Shown here one piece after another: positions 5,499 through 12,664 of a DNA stretch of 12,664 nt; position 1 is the first letter of the stretch; every line of letters begins with the position of its first letter. Both the position numbers and the translations under genes were made by a program. The notes under the pieces were generated by a model that was given only the letters and a program-made list of their open reading frames with translations, was not told where the DNA came from and ran no database searches. The DNA is taken from assembly GCA_013297575.1 (NCBI GenBank), contig JAAFHO010000094.1, forward strand, positions 1 to 12,664, written 5' to 3'. This stretch comes from Chitinophagales bacterium (GTDB lineage Bacteria > Bacteroidota > Bacteroidia > Chitinophagales > Saprospiraceae).

Positions 5499-6947
5499 AT
5501 GAACACAGACCCAATTTTGTTCTGGAACGAAACAGCCTTAGAGGCCAATCGTATCAGTCACTCCACCAAACTGGATTCGGGTACACTCGGCCCCACACAG
5601 AGTTCACGTACTTTGGCCATTATCCATTTAGCCATGTACGATGCCTATGCTAAAGCAAAAGGCAATATTAACCTCCCCGCTTATTTGCCAAGTTTACCAG
5701 CAGCACCCGCGGGTGTTTCTCCTGCAGCGGCTGTAGCTGGCGCGGCCTTTCAAACCCTTACGGTATTGTACCCTAGTCAGTTCACTTATTTTAATACCCG
5801 ATTTAATGAAGCAAAGAACGATCTTAGCATCAACCAAGGTATTTCTGAAGTAGTGCTGACCAGCAGTATTAATTTTGGTAGAAGTGTGGGGACGCTGATG
5901 CTGGCTGATCGCCAAAGTGATCCGAGTTCAGCCGATTACAATTATACCGCTCCATCCGATAAAAAGTATTACCACCGCCCCACACCCGACAATATCAAGC
6001 AAGGTTATCATGGCCCATTGTATGGCAAGAACGCTAAATGCTTTGCGGTGACCAATCGCCACAGTTTAGGTACTCCTCCGCTCCCTGGCGATCCTGCTTA
6101 CACTACTGCTTTGAGGCAAGTACGTGGAAAGGGTGTTGCTCCTGAACTCATGGGGACGGTTCCTAACGGTATTGCAACCAGAAATATCGACGAAACGGTA
6201 ATGGGCGTGTATTGGGGATACGATGGTGCCAATTTGTTGGGTACACCGCCGCGTTTATACAACCAAATTGTGCGAAAAATTGCAGAAGCAAAAGGCAACA
6301 ACACCGATGATAACGCACGTTTGTTTGCGCTAGTCAATGTGGCACTCGGTGATGCGGGTATCCTTGCTTGGGAGCAAAAATATGTACACAATTTGTGGAG
6401 ACCTGTAGTAGGTGTACGCGAACACGACCAATCCACAGGCTCTTTGCAACATACCAACCCAAGCGACAACCTCAACAACGATTGCGATACACATTGGATG
6501 CCTTTTGGTGCACCCAATTCCAACGTAATAGGTAGAAATTCTACGCCACCATTCCCGGCATATCCGTCAGGTCATGCTACATTTGGTGCGGCTGCTTTCC
6601 AAATGGTTCGTTTGTTTTATGATGTTACTGCTGATGGCCCTGATCATCTCTTTGATGGCCTTAGTTTTGTTTCGGACGAAATGAACGGTGTAACTACTGA
6701 TAATAACGGTATTGTACGACCACGCCATGAACGCAAGTTTAGCGACGGTTTGTGGCAAATGATGGAAGAAAACGGCCTAAGTCGCATTTATCTAGGTGTG
6801 CACTGGTCTTTCGACGCTTTTGCTTTGGATGCGAACGGTAAAATGGATGTACGCAAAAACTTGGGCGGCGTGGACTTAGGGCTCAAAATAGCGGAAGATA
6901 TTTTTAACGGAGGCAAAAATCTTGGTTTGAAAAAATCGACGGTATAA
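5499..6947 (+). CDS. Vanadium-dependent haloperoxidase (chloroperoxidase-like)
   Basis: A 482-residue enzyme of the PAP2/vanadium haloperoxidase superfamily, which oxidises halides with hydrogen peroxide at a histidine-bound vanadate. All parts of the vanadate site are visible: W291 and K294 in AWEQKYVHNLWRP, R301-P302, the PPFPAYPSGHATFG segment with S357-G358-H359, and SRIYLGVHWSFD (428-439) with R429 and H435 (the axial vanadate ligand position). From memory of the family, it follows the Curvularia inaequalis chloroperoxidase closely, including the N-terminal ILFWN (6-10), GTPPRLYNQIVR (248-259) and a phenylalanine (F352) where that chloroperoxidase has Phe397 and algal bromoperoxidases have histidine. 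It is shorter than the fungal protein (about 600 aa). No signal peptide is seen, so location is uncertain. A phosphatase role is an alternative, since the same site binds phosphate. It ends at a strong terminator and appears monocistronic. Confidence 0.9.
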   Translation: MNTDPILFWNETALEANRISHSTKLDSGTLGPTQSSRTLAIIHLAMYDAYAKAKGNINLPAYLPSLPAAPAGVSPAAAVAGAAFQTLTVLYPSQFTYFNTRFNEAKNDLSINQGISEVVLTSSINFGRSVGTLMLADRQSDPSSADYNYTAPSDKKYYHRPTPDNIKQGYHGPLYGKNAKCFAVTNRHSLGTPPLPGDPAYTTALRQVRGKGVAPELMGTVPNGIATRNIDETVMGVYWGYDGANLLGTPPRLYNQIVRKIAEAKGNNTDDNARLFALVNVALGDAGILAWEQKYVHNLWRPVVGVREHDQSTGSLQHTNPSDNLNNDCDTHWMPFGAPNSNVIGRNSTPPFPAYPSGHATFGAAAFQMVRLFYDVTADGPDHLFDGLSFVSDEMNGVTTDNNGIVRPRHERKFSDGLWQMMEENGLSRIYLGVHWSFDAFALDANGKMDVRKNLGGVDLGLKIAEDIFNGGKNLGLKKSTV

Positions 6948-6981
6948 CCTGTCCCATTAAAGATAAGTATTAAAATATATT

Positions 6982-7012
6982 AGCCACTTCGAGTATTCGG
7001 GGTGGCTTTTTT
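6982..7012 (+). terminator. Rho-independent terminator after the haloperoxidase
   Basis: AGCCACTTCGA (6982-6992) pairs with TCGGGGTGGCT (6997-7007), including two G-U pairs, around a 4-base loop, and is followed by six Ts (7007-7012). It lies 34 bases past the stop codon. Confidence 0.85.
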
Positions 7013-7047
7013 GAGTTTATGCTTGAACTCTGGAGGTCTTATGCGTA

Positions 7048-7088
7048 AAAATCGTACAGCGTCCCATAAATCTATGCACAAAACTTAA
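7048..7088 (+). repeat. Dispersed intergenic repeat, copy B
   Basis: Matches copy A (522-562, opposite strand) at 36 of 41 positions. It sits between the haloperoxidase terminator and the dprA promoter and ends 41 bases before the dprA -7 element. No coding capacity is visible. Confidence 0.65.
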
Positions 7089-7128
7089 CGACGCTCCCTA
7101 TAAATATACTGTGAACTAATTTTTTCAA

Positions 7129-7136
7129 TACCTTTG
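7129..7136 (+). promoter_or_regulatory. -7 element of the dprA promoter
   Basis: TACCTTTG followed by C, a full match to the -7 consensus and the same octamer as in the three promoter units at the left edge. The -33 position has no clear TTG. Start of transcription near 7142 would leave a leader of only about 12 bases before the ATG at 7154. Confidence 0.5.
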
Positions 7137-7153
7137 CCCTCCATTCAAAAAAC

Positions 7154-8260
7154 ATGCGCACCAACGCTTTTTTATATCAAATCGCCCTAACCCGTATACC
7201 ACAGGTTGGCGCTATTACTGCCCGAAACCTGATCTCCTGGTGTGGCGGTGCAGAAGAGGTATTCAAGGCTAAAAAGAAAGATTTACTCAATATACCAGGT
7301 ATTGGTCCTGGTATTATCGAGGAGATAGTTTCCCCCGTACCCCTACAATTGGCTGAAAAAGAAGTTGAATTTATTGAAAAAAACAATATTGACGCGCTTT
7401 TTTATACCGATGCGGCTTTTCCAGTTCGCCTAAAATCGCGTAGAGATTGCCCATTAATGGTTTTTTTTAAAGGATCGGCTACTGCACTACTGGATGCACC
7501 GCGCATGGTGGCGGTTGTCGGTACGCGCGATGTGAGCGATCACGGGCGCGCCATCTGCGAGGAATTGGTAGATGGTCTGCAACCTTACAATATCGTATTA
7601 GTCAGCGGTTTGGCTTATGGAGTGGATATCACAGCACACCGGAAAGCGACAAATATAGGAATGCCAAATATTGGCGTGTTGGGGCATGGTTTGGGTAGTA
7701 TTTATCCAGCGGCACATAAAGGAATTGCCCAAAAAATGATCGAAAATGGCGGATTGCTGTCCGAATACCCACACGATATTCCGCCCGATCGCGAGCATTT
7801 CCCGATGAGGAACCGCATTATTTCGGGGCTGTGTGATGCCCTGATCGTGGTAGAAACAGCGACCAGTGGCGGCTCTATGATCTCGGTAGAGTTTGCGAGT
7901 AAGTATAATTTAGATATCTTTGCAGTACCAGGGCGACCCAAAGATGCCAATAGCGCGGGTTGCAATGCATTAATCAAGAATAACCGCGCTAAATTAATTG
8001 AGTCCGCGGCTGATATAGCCGAGACCATGAACTGGGCGTTGGACGGCAGCAAAAAGGCTATTCAAACACAGTTATTTATCGACCTCAATCCTACGGAGCA
8101 AAGGATCATGGAGGTCGTTAAACAACAGCCGCTTATCCCTATCGACGACCTCGTGGAGGCTATTGGGTTACCATCGGGCGAGTTAGCGGCACTTATACTT
8201 CAATTAGAATTCAAGGGATTGCTCAGAACACAGCCCGGAAAAAGATACACCACCATTTAG
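7154..8260 (+). CDS. dprA: DNA processing protein DprA (ssDNA- and RecA-loading)
   Basis: A 368-residue protein that in characterised bacteria binds incoming single-stranded DNA during natural transformation and loads RecA; it acts in the cytosol. Domain order: N-terminal helix-hairpin-helix pair (ALTRIPQVGAITARNLIS at 11-28 and LLNIPGIGPGIIEEI at 44-58), the Rossmann-like DprA core (about 110-300) with VGTRDVS (122-128), SGLAYGVD (151-158), GVLGHGLGSIYP (174-185), FPMRNRIISGL (216-226) and ETATSGGSM (234-242), then a C-terminal winged-helix domain (about 311-368). Length and all motifs are intact. The sugar transferase begins two bases after its stop. dprA is widespread, so its presence alone does not prove that the organism is transformable; no competence pilus gene is nearby. 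Confidence 0.95.
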   Translation: MRTNAFLYQIALTRIPQVGAITARNLISWCGGAEEVFKAKKKDLLNIPGIGPGIIEEIVSPVPLQLAEKEVEFIEKNNIDALFYTDAAFPVRLKSRRDCPLMVFFKGSATALLDAPRMVAVVGTRDVSDHGRAICEELVDGLQPYNIVLVSGLAYGVDITAHRKATNIGMPNIGVLGHGLGSIYPAAHKGIAQKMIENGGLLSEYPHDIPPDREHFPMRNRIISGLCDALIVVETATSGGSMISVEFASKYNLDIFAVPGRPKDANSAGCNALIKNNRAKLIESAADIAETMNWALDGSKKAIQTQLFIDLNPTEQRIMEVVKQQPLIPIDDLVEAIGLPSGELAALILQLEFKGLLRTQPGKRYTTI

Positions 8261-8262
8261 TT

Positions 8263-9687
8263 TTGTCAAAAAAAATACGTCAACGACATACCCTTTACTA
8301 CGCTTTTGCCGATTTTTTGATGGCAATGTTGGCGTGGGCATTGTTTTACGCATGGCGCAAGGCCAGCGAAGGCAGTGATGTGCAATCTGCCATTATCAAT
8401 GATCCCAACTTTTTATTGGGCATATTGGTGGTACCTACGGGTTGGATTTTGCTCTACGCCATTTACGATCATTACCTCGATATATACCGTCTTTCGCGTT
8501 TACAGACGTTGACACGCAACTTTTTTCTAAGTTTTTTTGGGGTTTTGGTGCTGTTTTTTGCCCTAGTTTTGGACGATGTGGTTAAAGATTACCACTCGTA
8601 TTATCAGTCGTTTTTGGTCTTGTTTTCGCTGCATTTTCTGCTTACGTCCATTATGCGTATGATCTTGCTCACACGGGCGAGCAGGCGGTTGAAATCGGGC
8701 AAAATCACCTTTAATACTTTAATTATTGGCGGCAACCAAAACGCCGTCGATTTGTACCACGATATACAGAAACAACCTAAGGGATTGGGCTATAAATTTA
8801 TCGGATACCTAGATACGAATGGAGGAGAGGCGCAACCGGTGGGTGATCTTTTGCCCAAATTGGGCAAAATTGCAGATTTAGCACAGGTAATTCGTACCCA
8901 CCAAATAGAAGAGGCGATTATTGCGGTAGAAACCTCGGAGCACACCAAAGTACGGGAAATCCTCAATGTGCTCTTCGATTTTGACTTTCAGGTATTGGTC
9001 AAAATTATTCCAGATATGTACGATATATTGTTGGGTACGGTAAAAATGAACCATGTGTATGGCGCAGTACTCATCGAAATACGACAGGAATTGATGCCCA
9101 AATGGCAACGCACTTTGAAGCGGTTGATTGATTTAGTGGCTAGTGTATTGGCATTGGTTTTACTTTCGCCACTGTATATTTATATTATTATCCGGATAAA
9201 ACTATCCTCGCCGGGGCCTATTTTTTACGCACAAGAACGCGTCGGGCTGCACCACAAACCTTTTCATATTTATAAATTTAGGTCGATGTCGGAAGATGCT
9301 GAACGCAATGGCCCGCAACTATCACAAGGCGATTCCGACCCGCGTGTGACACCTTGGGGCGCTACGATGCGCAAGTACCGTTTGGACGAATTACCTAATT
9401 TTTGGAATGTGCTGCGCGGCGATATGTCGCTTGTAGGCCCGCGCCCCGAACGTGCCTATTATATCGATCTGATTGTACAAAGAAACCCGCATTATAAACA
9501 TTTGCTCAAGGTACGACCGGGTATTACGTCGTGGGGACAGGTGAAATATGGCTATGCATCCAATTTGGATCAAATGCTGGAGCGGCTCAAATTTGACCTA
9601 TTATATATCGAAAACATGTCGCTTTCGCTCGATTTTAAGATTATGTTTTATACGGTTTTGGTATTGGTACAGGGGAAGGGGAAGTAA
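8263..9687 (+). CDS. Polyprenyl-phosphate sugar-1-phosphate transferase (WcaJ/PHPT type)
   Basis: A 474-residue membrane enzyme that moves a sugar-1-phosphate from a nucleotide sugar to undecaprenyl phosphate, the first step of exopolysaccharide, capsule or O-antigen repeat synthesis. N-terminal membrane segments lie near residues 11-31, 51-69, 88-105 and 113-136. A nucleotide-binding-like (CoA_binding_3) domain with NTLIIGGNQNAVDL (151-164) follows, then a hydrophobic helix (about 288-311) and the bacterial sugar transferase catalytic domain with AQERVG (323-328), YKFRSMSEDAE (337-347), the RLDELPNFWNVLRGDMSLVG segment with catalytic Asp375-Glu376, GPRPE (392-396) and VRPGITSWGQV (417-427). 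The start is a TTG two bases after the dprA stop. The first in-frame ATG (8320) would delete much of the first membrane segment, so TTG is preferred. The donor sugar cannot be read from sequence alone. Confidence 0.92.
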   Translation: MSKKIRQRHTLYYAFADFLMAMLAWALFYAWRKASEGSDVQSAIINDPNFLLGILVVPTGWILLYAIYDHYLDIYRLSRLQTLTRNFFLSFFGVLVLFFALVLDDVVKDYHSYYQSFLVLFSLHFLLTSIMRMILLTRASRRLKSGKITFNTLIIGGNQNAVDLYHDIQKQPKGLGYKFIGYLDTNGGEAQPVGDLLPKLGKIADLAQVIRTHQIEEAIIAVETSEHTKVREILNVLFDFDFQVLVKIIPDMYDILLGTVKMNHVYGAVLIEIRQELMPKWQRTLKRLIDLVASVLALVLLSPLYIYIIIRIKLSSPGPIFYAQERVGLHHKPFHIYKFRSMSEDAERNGPQLSQGDSDPRVTPWGATMRKYRLDELPNFWNVLRGDMSLVGPRPERAYYIDLIVQRNPHYKHLLKVRPGITSWGQVKYGYASNLDQMLERLKFDLLYIENMSLSLDFKIMFYTVLVLVQGKGK

Positions 9688-9689
9688 AG

Positions 9690-9730
9690 ATTAGTTTAAC
9701 CTATTCGCAGGGCGAATAAGTTAAACTAAT
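9690..9730. terminator. Long hairpin between convergent genes
   Basis: ATTAGTTTAAC (9690-9700) pairs with GTTAAACTAAT (9720-9730). After one C-A mismatch the stem continues with TATTCGC (9702-9708) against GCGAATA (9712-9718) around a 3-base loop. It starts 3 bases past the sugar transferase stop and 15 bases before the opposing gene's stop, so it probably terminates both. There is no T-run on either side. Confidence 0.7.
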
Positions 9731-9744
9731 ACAGTGTATTCAAT

Positions 9745-10845
9745 TTACTCGGTTTTTATCATCTTTATGGTCTGCACCCTATCTGCTGTTTGCGTACGTA
9801 AGATATAAATACCTGTGGGCAATTCGCTGGTAGGGATAGTTACTTGATTGGTTGAAAGGCCGGATAGTTTTGAATAATAAAGTTTACCAGTTAAATCGAA
9901 AAGTTGAATGGTGGTATGCTCCGATTCCATATCCGGTAAGTATAGGTTGATTTCGTTGGAGAATGGATTTGGTGTTGCTGAAACTAGTGGTTCTTGGTTT
10001 GTTTTGGTTGAGAGAGATGATCTATTTTTAGGTAAAAGGTCCTCATCTGAACAAGTAGCCAAAGAAACCGTGTATTCATATAAATCTAAATCAGTTACAG
10101 TAAGGATTGGATGTGCACCTGGTCTAAAGTTTAGTCTCAAATTTGGTCTATCTATACTTTGACATGTCTTGACAAAAATTTCTTTCAAACCTGTACCACT
10201 CTCAGCACATGATAAAGTGAATAAATTGCCCAATGATCCCGTTTCTTTATTGAACTTTATATGATTGAGTTCAGCAACTTCACCCAAAGCTATCTTAATT
10301 TGATCATTACTCCCTACTCTCTTTATTGTTAATAATTGAGCAACATTTTCTTGAATATCAATATTTATAAAATCACTGATACGAGATTCAAAATGTGTCA
10401 TTGTAGTGCAGCCTTCGTCCTTGAATTTTCGGTTAATTACTAAATCAATTACCCACTCTATACATAGAGGAGGATCTGTCGTAGTTGATTTGTCGGAATA
10501 TTGACCAAATCCACAACCTGCAGTAACCTCAAAAGTGTAACATTGGGGTGAGCCTGGGTTAATTACAATAGAGGTATTAGTAGTATAGGTCGTATTTAAG
10601 ATTATTCCCGTAGAAAATTGAATTGTCTTAATTTCGTAATCAACAGCCCCCGGAACAGCATTCCATGTTAAATTAACAAGGTTCTGTGGGGTGATTGAAC
10701 CAACTAATCCCGTAGGAGCTGGGAGCGTACAATCGTCTAGGAGTATCTTTGTGTTGTCATCATGTGTTGTTTTTAGGTCTGGAGTGTTTGCAATTACGCA
10801 TGTGTAAGAGAGAATTAGGCAAATAAAAAATACGAATCTTTTCAT
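9745..10845 (-). CDS. Secreted FN3 protein with T9SS type A sorting domain
   Basis: A 366-residue exported protein. Residues 1-19 form a signal peptide (MKRFVFFICLILSYTCVIA, cleavage likely before Asn20). Residues about 42-125 look like a fibronectin type III domain (LPAPTGLVGS, NLTWNAVPGAVDYEI, CYTFEVTAGCGFGQYS). Residues about 127-285 form a cysteine-containing beta-rich region I do not recognise. Residues 287-366 are a type IX secretion C-terminal sorting domain (SATPNPFSNEINLYL, QLFDLTGKLYYSKL, TSELPTGIYILR, and a basic end). T9SS cargo crosses the outer membrane and is released or attached to the surface. No enzyme motif is visible, so an adhesive or structural role is a guess. Base use is more A/T-rich than in the sugar transferase. 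Confidence 0.88.
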   Translation of the reverse strand: MKRFVFFICLILSYTCVIANTPDLKTTHDDNTKILLDDCTLPAPTGLVGSITPQNLVNLTWNAVPGAVDYEIKTIQFSTGIILNTTYTTNTSIVINPGSPQCYTFEVTAGCGFGQYSDKSTTTDPPLCIEWVIDLVINRKFKDEGCTTMTHFESRISDFINIDIQENVAQLLTIKRVGSNDQIKIALGEVAELNHIKFNKETGSLGNLFTLSCAESGTGLKEIFVKTCQSIDRPNLRLNFRPGAHPILTVTDLDLYEYTVSLATCSDEDLLPKNRSSLSTKTNQEPLVSATPNPFSNEINLYLPDMESEHTTIQLFDLTGKLYYSKLSGLSTNQVTIPTSELPTGIYILRTQTADRVQTIKMIKTE

Positions 10846-10903
10846 AATTTAAAATAAATAGTGAATAATTTAACTGATTTAACATTAGAAAGGCAACTTA
10901 AGA

Positions 10904-10911
10904 TACTTTTG
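10904..10911 (+). promoter_or_regulatory. -7 element for the 478-aa gene
   Basis: TACTTTTG followed by C is a full -7 match on the plus strand. The -33 region has no clear TTG. The predicted start near 10917 leaves a leader of about 75 bases before the ATG at 10992. It points head-on at the minus-strand element at 10925-10932, only 13 bases away. Confidence 0.45.
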
Positions 10912-10924
10912 CCGTTTCTTAATG

Positions 10925-10932
10925 CAAAGATA
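10925..10932 (-). promoter_or_regulatory. -7 element for the T9SS protein gene
   Basis: On the minus strand TATCTTTG followed by C fits the -7 consensus. A TTTG at 10951-10948 could be the -33, but the 15-base spacer is short. Transcription would start near 10919, with a leader of about 73 bases before the ATG at 10845. Confidence 0.45.
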
Positions 10933-10991
10933 AAGCGGTTCTATTTTCAAAAAAATTACATTATTTTACCACCATACTCAAACATGTTTGC

Positions 10992-12428
10992 ATGAAAAAT
11001 ACGCTATTGGTAGAGACACTTAAACTATTAGCGGCAGAAGACCTCGATGAGTTTATGCTGTTTTTGAAATCAGAATTTAACAATCGAAGTAAATTACGGG
11101 TAGAAATATTGAGGTTATTTGGTTATTTACAACCTTTATATCCGCATTTTGATACAACAATGACCCATAAAGAGGTTTTATATCGTATTGCATTTCCTAA
11201 TACTCCCGTGTATGCTGGTAAAATCGAAAAACTCATCGGGGAATTGTATAAATTATTAAAAGATTTTCTGCTTTGGAAATACTACCAAAGTCAGGAAGGG
11301 GAATTTAATAGAACATTAGACTGGGTGAAGGTAATGAGGACGCTGAAAGATAGCGTTAATTATGAAGCAAGCCTTACACAGGTAGAAAAAACCTTTTTTG
11401 AAAAAAAAGCGCAGTCACCAACCTTATACTTTCAAAAATTTCTACTTGAGTACGAACGTTACGAATGGATGAGCCAAATAAATAGGGGGCGCGATGACCT
11501 GAATATAAATAAAGCATTGACTAGCCTTTATACTTTTTATGAAATTTATAAATTGGAATTTCTTAATCAACTTTACCTTCAGCAAAAGATAACACAATTT
11601 GATGTGTCTGAAATCATAGTGAATTATATTGATACTGATGTTGAGTCAGGTATTGATAAAAATACGATCGTCATTGCTGGTATTTCGGGTAAAATATGTA
11701 AACTACTCAAAAAGGAACAACCAACCCAAGCAGATTTCGAGTACCTTATGGATGATTTGAGGAAACAGGAGCAGTTAATAGACCCAGCAACTTTAAAATC
11801 TTATTTTGCTCATCTTCGAAATATTTGTACGATATTAATGAATGGGGGACATAATGAACTCCAAACGGTACAGTTTCACTTATACAAAGATAATTTGTCT
11901 CGAGGATACTTGTACTTTGAAGGCAAACTGCACATCACATCCTTGATAAACATAACGAGGGTGGCTATCGTATCGGGTGAAGTGGACTGGGCACTGGATT
12001 GTGTAGAGTCGCACAAAGATAAATTATTTGGAGATGTGGATACCCATGAATACTATTTGGTGAACAAAGCCAATTGTCTATTTGAAAAAAAAGAGTTCGA
12101 ACTAGCACTAGACTATCTACCCAACAGTTCGGCCAATATTGTTTACCATCTGATTGCCCGTAGGCTAGAACTAATGTGCTATTACGAAATAAATTCAGAA
12201 TTATTATTCTCTAAAATGGAGGCATTCAAAGTCTATATTTGGCGGGTATCCGAAAAGTTGTTGTCAGATATTGTTCGTGATTCCAATAAAAATTTTATTA
12301 ATTTATTAATACAGTTGGTTTCAATTCCGAAGAATGACCTAAAAAAAAGAGAACGCTTGGAAAAACGAATACTTGAAAAAAAACTAGTAGCGGAAACACG
12401 CTGGTTGTTGGAAAAAGCACGAGGCTGA
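10992..12428 (+). CDS. Large all-helical cytosolic protein of unknown function
   Basis: A 478-residue protein I cannot name. It has no signal peptide or membrane segment and is predicted almost wholly alpha-helical, with amphipathic helices rich in Leu, Tyr, Lys and Glu that suggest a TPR-like or other helical-repeat scaffold. The N-terminal third (KLLAAEDLDEFMLFLKSEF at 11-29, then YPHFDTTMTHKEVLYRIAF at 50-68 and IGELYKLLKDFLLWKYY at 82-98) resembles, from memory, a family of hypothetical proteins in Saprospiria-type Bacteroidota; this is low-confidence. The C-terminal part (about 330-395, including VSGEVDWALDCVESH and CLFEKKEFELALDYL) has the spacing of TPR-like helix pairs. It is a single gene between a shared promoter region and its own hairpin, divergent from the T9SS-secreted protein. 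Its start is the first ATG in frame. Confidence 0.8.
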   Translation: MKNTLLVETLKLLAAEDLDEFMLFLKSEFNNRSKLRVEILRLFGYLQPLYPHFDTTMTHKEVLYRIAFPNTPVYAGKIEKLIGELYKLLKDFLLWKYYQSQEGEFNRTLDWVKVMRTLKDSVNYEASLTQVEKTFFEKKAQSPTLYFQKFLLEYERYEWMSQINRGRDDLNINKALTSLYTFYEIYKLEFLNQLYLQQKITQFDVSEIIVNYIDTDVESGIDKNTIVIAGISGKICKLLKKEQPTQADFEYLMDDLRKQEQLIDPATLKSYFAHLRNICTILMNGGHNELQTVQFHLYKDNLSRGYLYFEGKLHITSLINITRVAIVSGEVDWALDCVESHKDKLFGDVDTHEYYLVNKANCLFEKKEFELALDYLPNSSANIVYHLIARRLELMCYYEINSELLFSKMEAFKVYIWRVSEKLLSDIVRDSNKNFINLLIQLVSIPKNDLKKRERLEKRILEKKLVAETRWLLEKARG

Positions 12429-12430
12429 GA

Positions 12431-12480
12431 AAATATAGGGGGTTACCTTAATTTTTATTTAAAGTAACCCCGCTATATTT
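12431..12480. terminator. Hairpin after the 478-aa gene
   Basis: AAATATAG (12431-12438) pairs with CTATATTT (12473-12480), and GGGGTTAC (12439-12446) with GTAACCCC (12464-12471), leaving one bulged G at 12472 and a 17-base A/T-rich loop. It begins 2 bases past the stop codon. Only a short T-stretch follows (12478-12481). Since the next gene converges on it, it may serve both. Confidence 0.65.
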
Positions 12481-12543
12481 TAAAGACCTCTAACTAGGAT
12501 CACAAAATTGATCAATATTGATAGATTAATAATTGTCTCACCT

Positions 12544-12663
12544 TTATTGGTTGCAGAAATCGTCAATAGTAATATTTACTGGTGCAAACGCAGGTAAAGT
12601 GTACTTTCTAGCACCTGTTGCTGTTTCTACTTTAACCTCTATATTCGCCGCCGAAGAAAAGGC
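12544..12663 (-). CDS. C-terminal end of a gene continuing past the right edge
   Basis: On the minus strand one frame stays open from the edge to a TAA at 12546-12544, giving 39 residues: AFSSAANIEVKVETATGARK, then a stretch ending NITIDDFCNQ. The other minus frame that I read in full stops early. The alternating hydrophobic pattern suggests beta strands, as at the end of an exported or repeat-rich protein, but no family can be named. Its position after a convergent hairpin fits a real gene end. Confidence 0.5.
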   Translation of the reverse strand, partial: AFSSAANIEVKVETATGARKYTLPAFAPVNITIDDFCNQ

Positions 12664-12664
12664 G

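Noticed and set aside
5357..5653. Small frames on both strands around the haloperoxidase start
   Set aside because: They overlap two promoters or the haloperoxidase coding sequence in another frame and show no protein-like composition.
7702..8052. 116-codon antisense frame inside dprA
   Set aside because: It lies wholly inside the well-conserved DprA core and is a shadow of that frame's codon pattern.
12507..12516. Palindrome ATTGATCAAT between the final hairpin and the partial gene
   Set aside because: Ten-base A/T-rich palindromes are common by chance and nothing nearby suggests an operator.

Overview
The window looks like a chromosomal segment from a member of the Bacteroidota, possibly from the Saprospiria side of the phylum (the class guess is weak). 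The evidence is the promoter style (-7 element TAnnTTTG with a -33 TTG/TTTG about 19-21 bases upstream), the near absence of Shine-Dalgarno sequences before start codons, a secreted protein ending in a type IX secretion (T9SS) sorting domain, and a mevalonate-pathway gene. Most genes look like ordinary household or lifestyle genes; I see no phage, transposase, CRISPR array, tRNA or rRNA gene inside the window.

Layout. Bases 1-711 carry no gene. They hold three tandem, nearly identical minus-strand promoter units that fire off the left edge, probably into an rRNA operon or another very highly expressed gene, followed by a copy of a dispersed repeat and two hairpins. Next, on the minus strand, comes a probable two-gene unit: a membrane-anchored protein with three PASTA domains, then a small rhodanese. 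Divergent from it is diphosphomevalonate decarboxylase (+), which converges with a lipoprotein GH10 xylanase (-). Two further minus-strand genes, an unrecognised 116-aa helical protein and a YdeI/DUF1801-type protein, are only 2 bases apart. Divergent from these is a vanadium-dependent haloperoxidase (+), very like the fungal chloroperoxidase, ending in a clear rho-independent terminator.

The right half starts with a second copy of the dispersed repeat in front of dprA. dprA and a polyprenyl-phosphate sugar-1-phosphate transferase (TTG start, 2 bases after the dprA stop) form an apparent operon. A long hairpin separates them from a convergent, secreted FN3 protein with a T9SS sorting domain (-). 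Divergent from that is a 478-aa all-helical protein of unknown function (+). The window ends with a hairpin and the last 39 codons of a minus-strand gene that continues past the right edge.

Functional themes: isoprenoid precursor synthesis (MvaD) and lipid-linked glycan initiation (sugar transferase) both feed envelope construction, as the PASTA protein may. Xylan breakdown, halide oxidation and a T9SS-secreted protein suggest a surface-active heterotroph. I see no single new multi-gene system. The items most worth following up are the triple promoter array, the dispersed intergenic repeat, the coupled pair with an unrecognised first gene, the probably leaderless PASTA mRNA and the bacterial chloroperoxidase-like enzyme.
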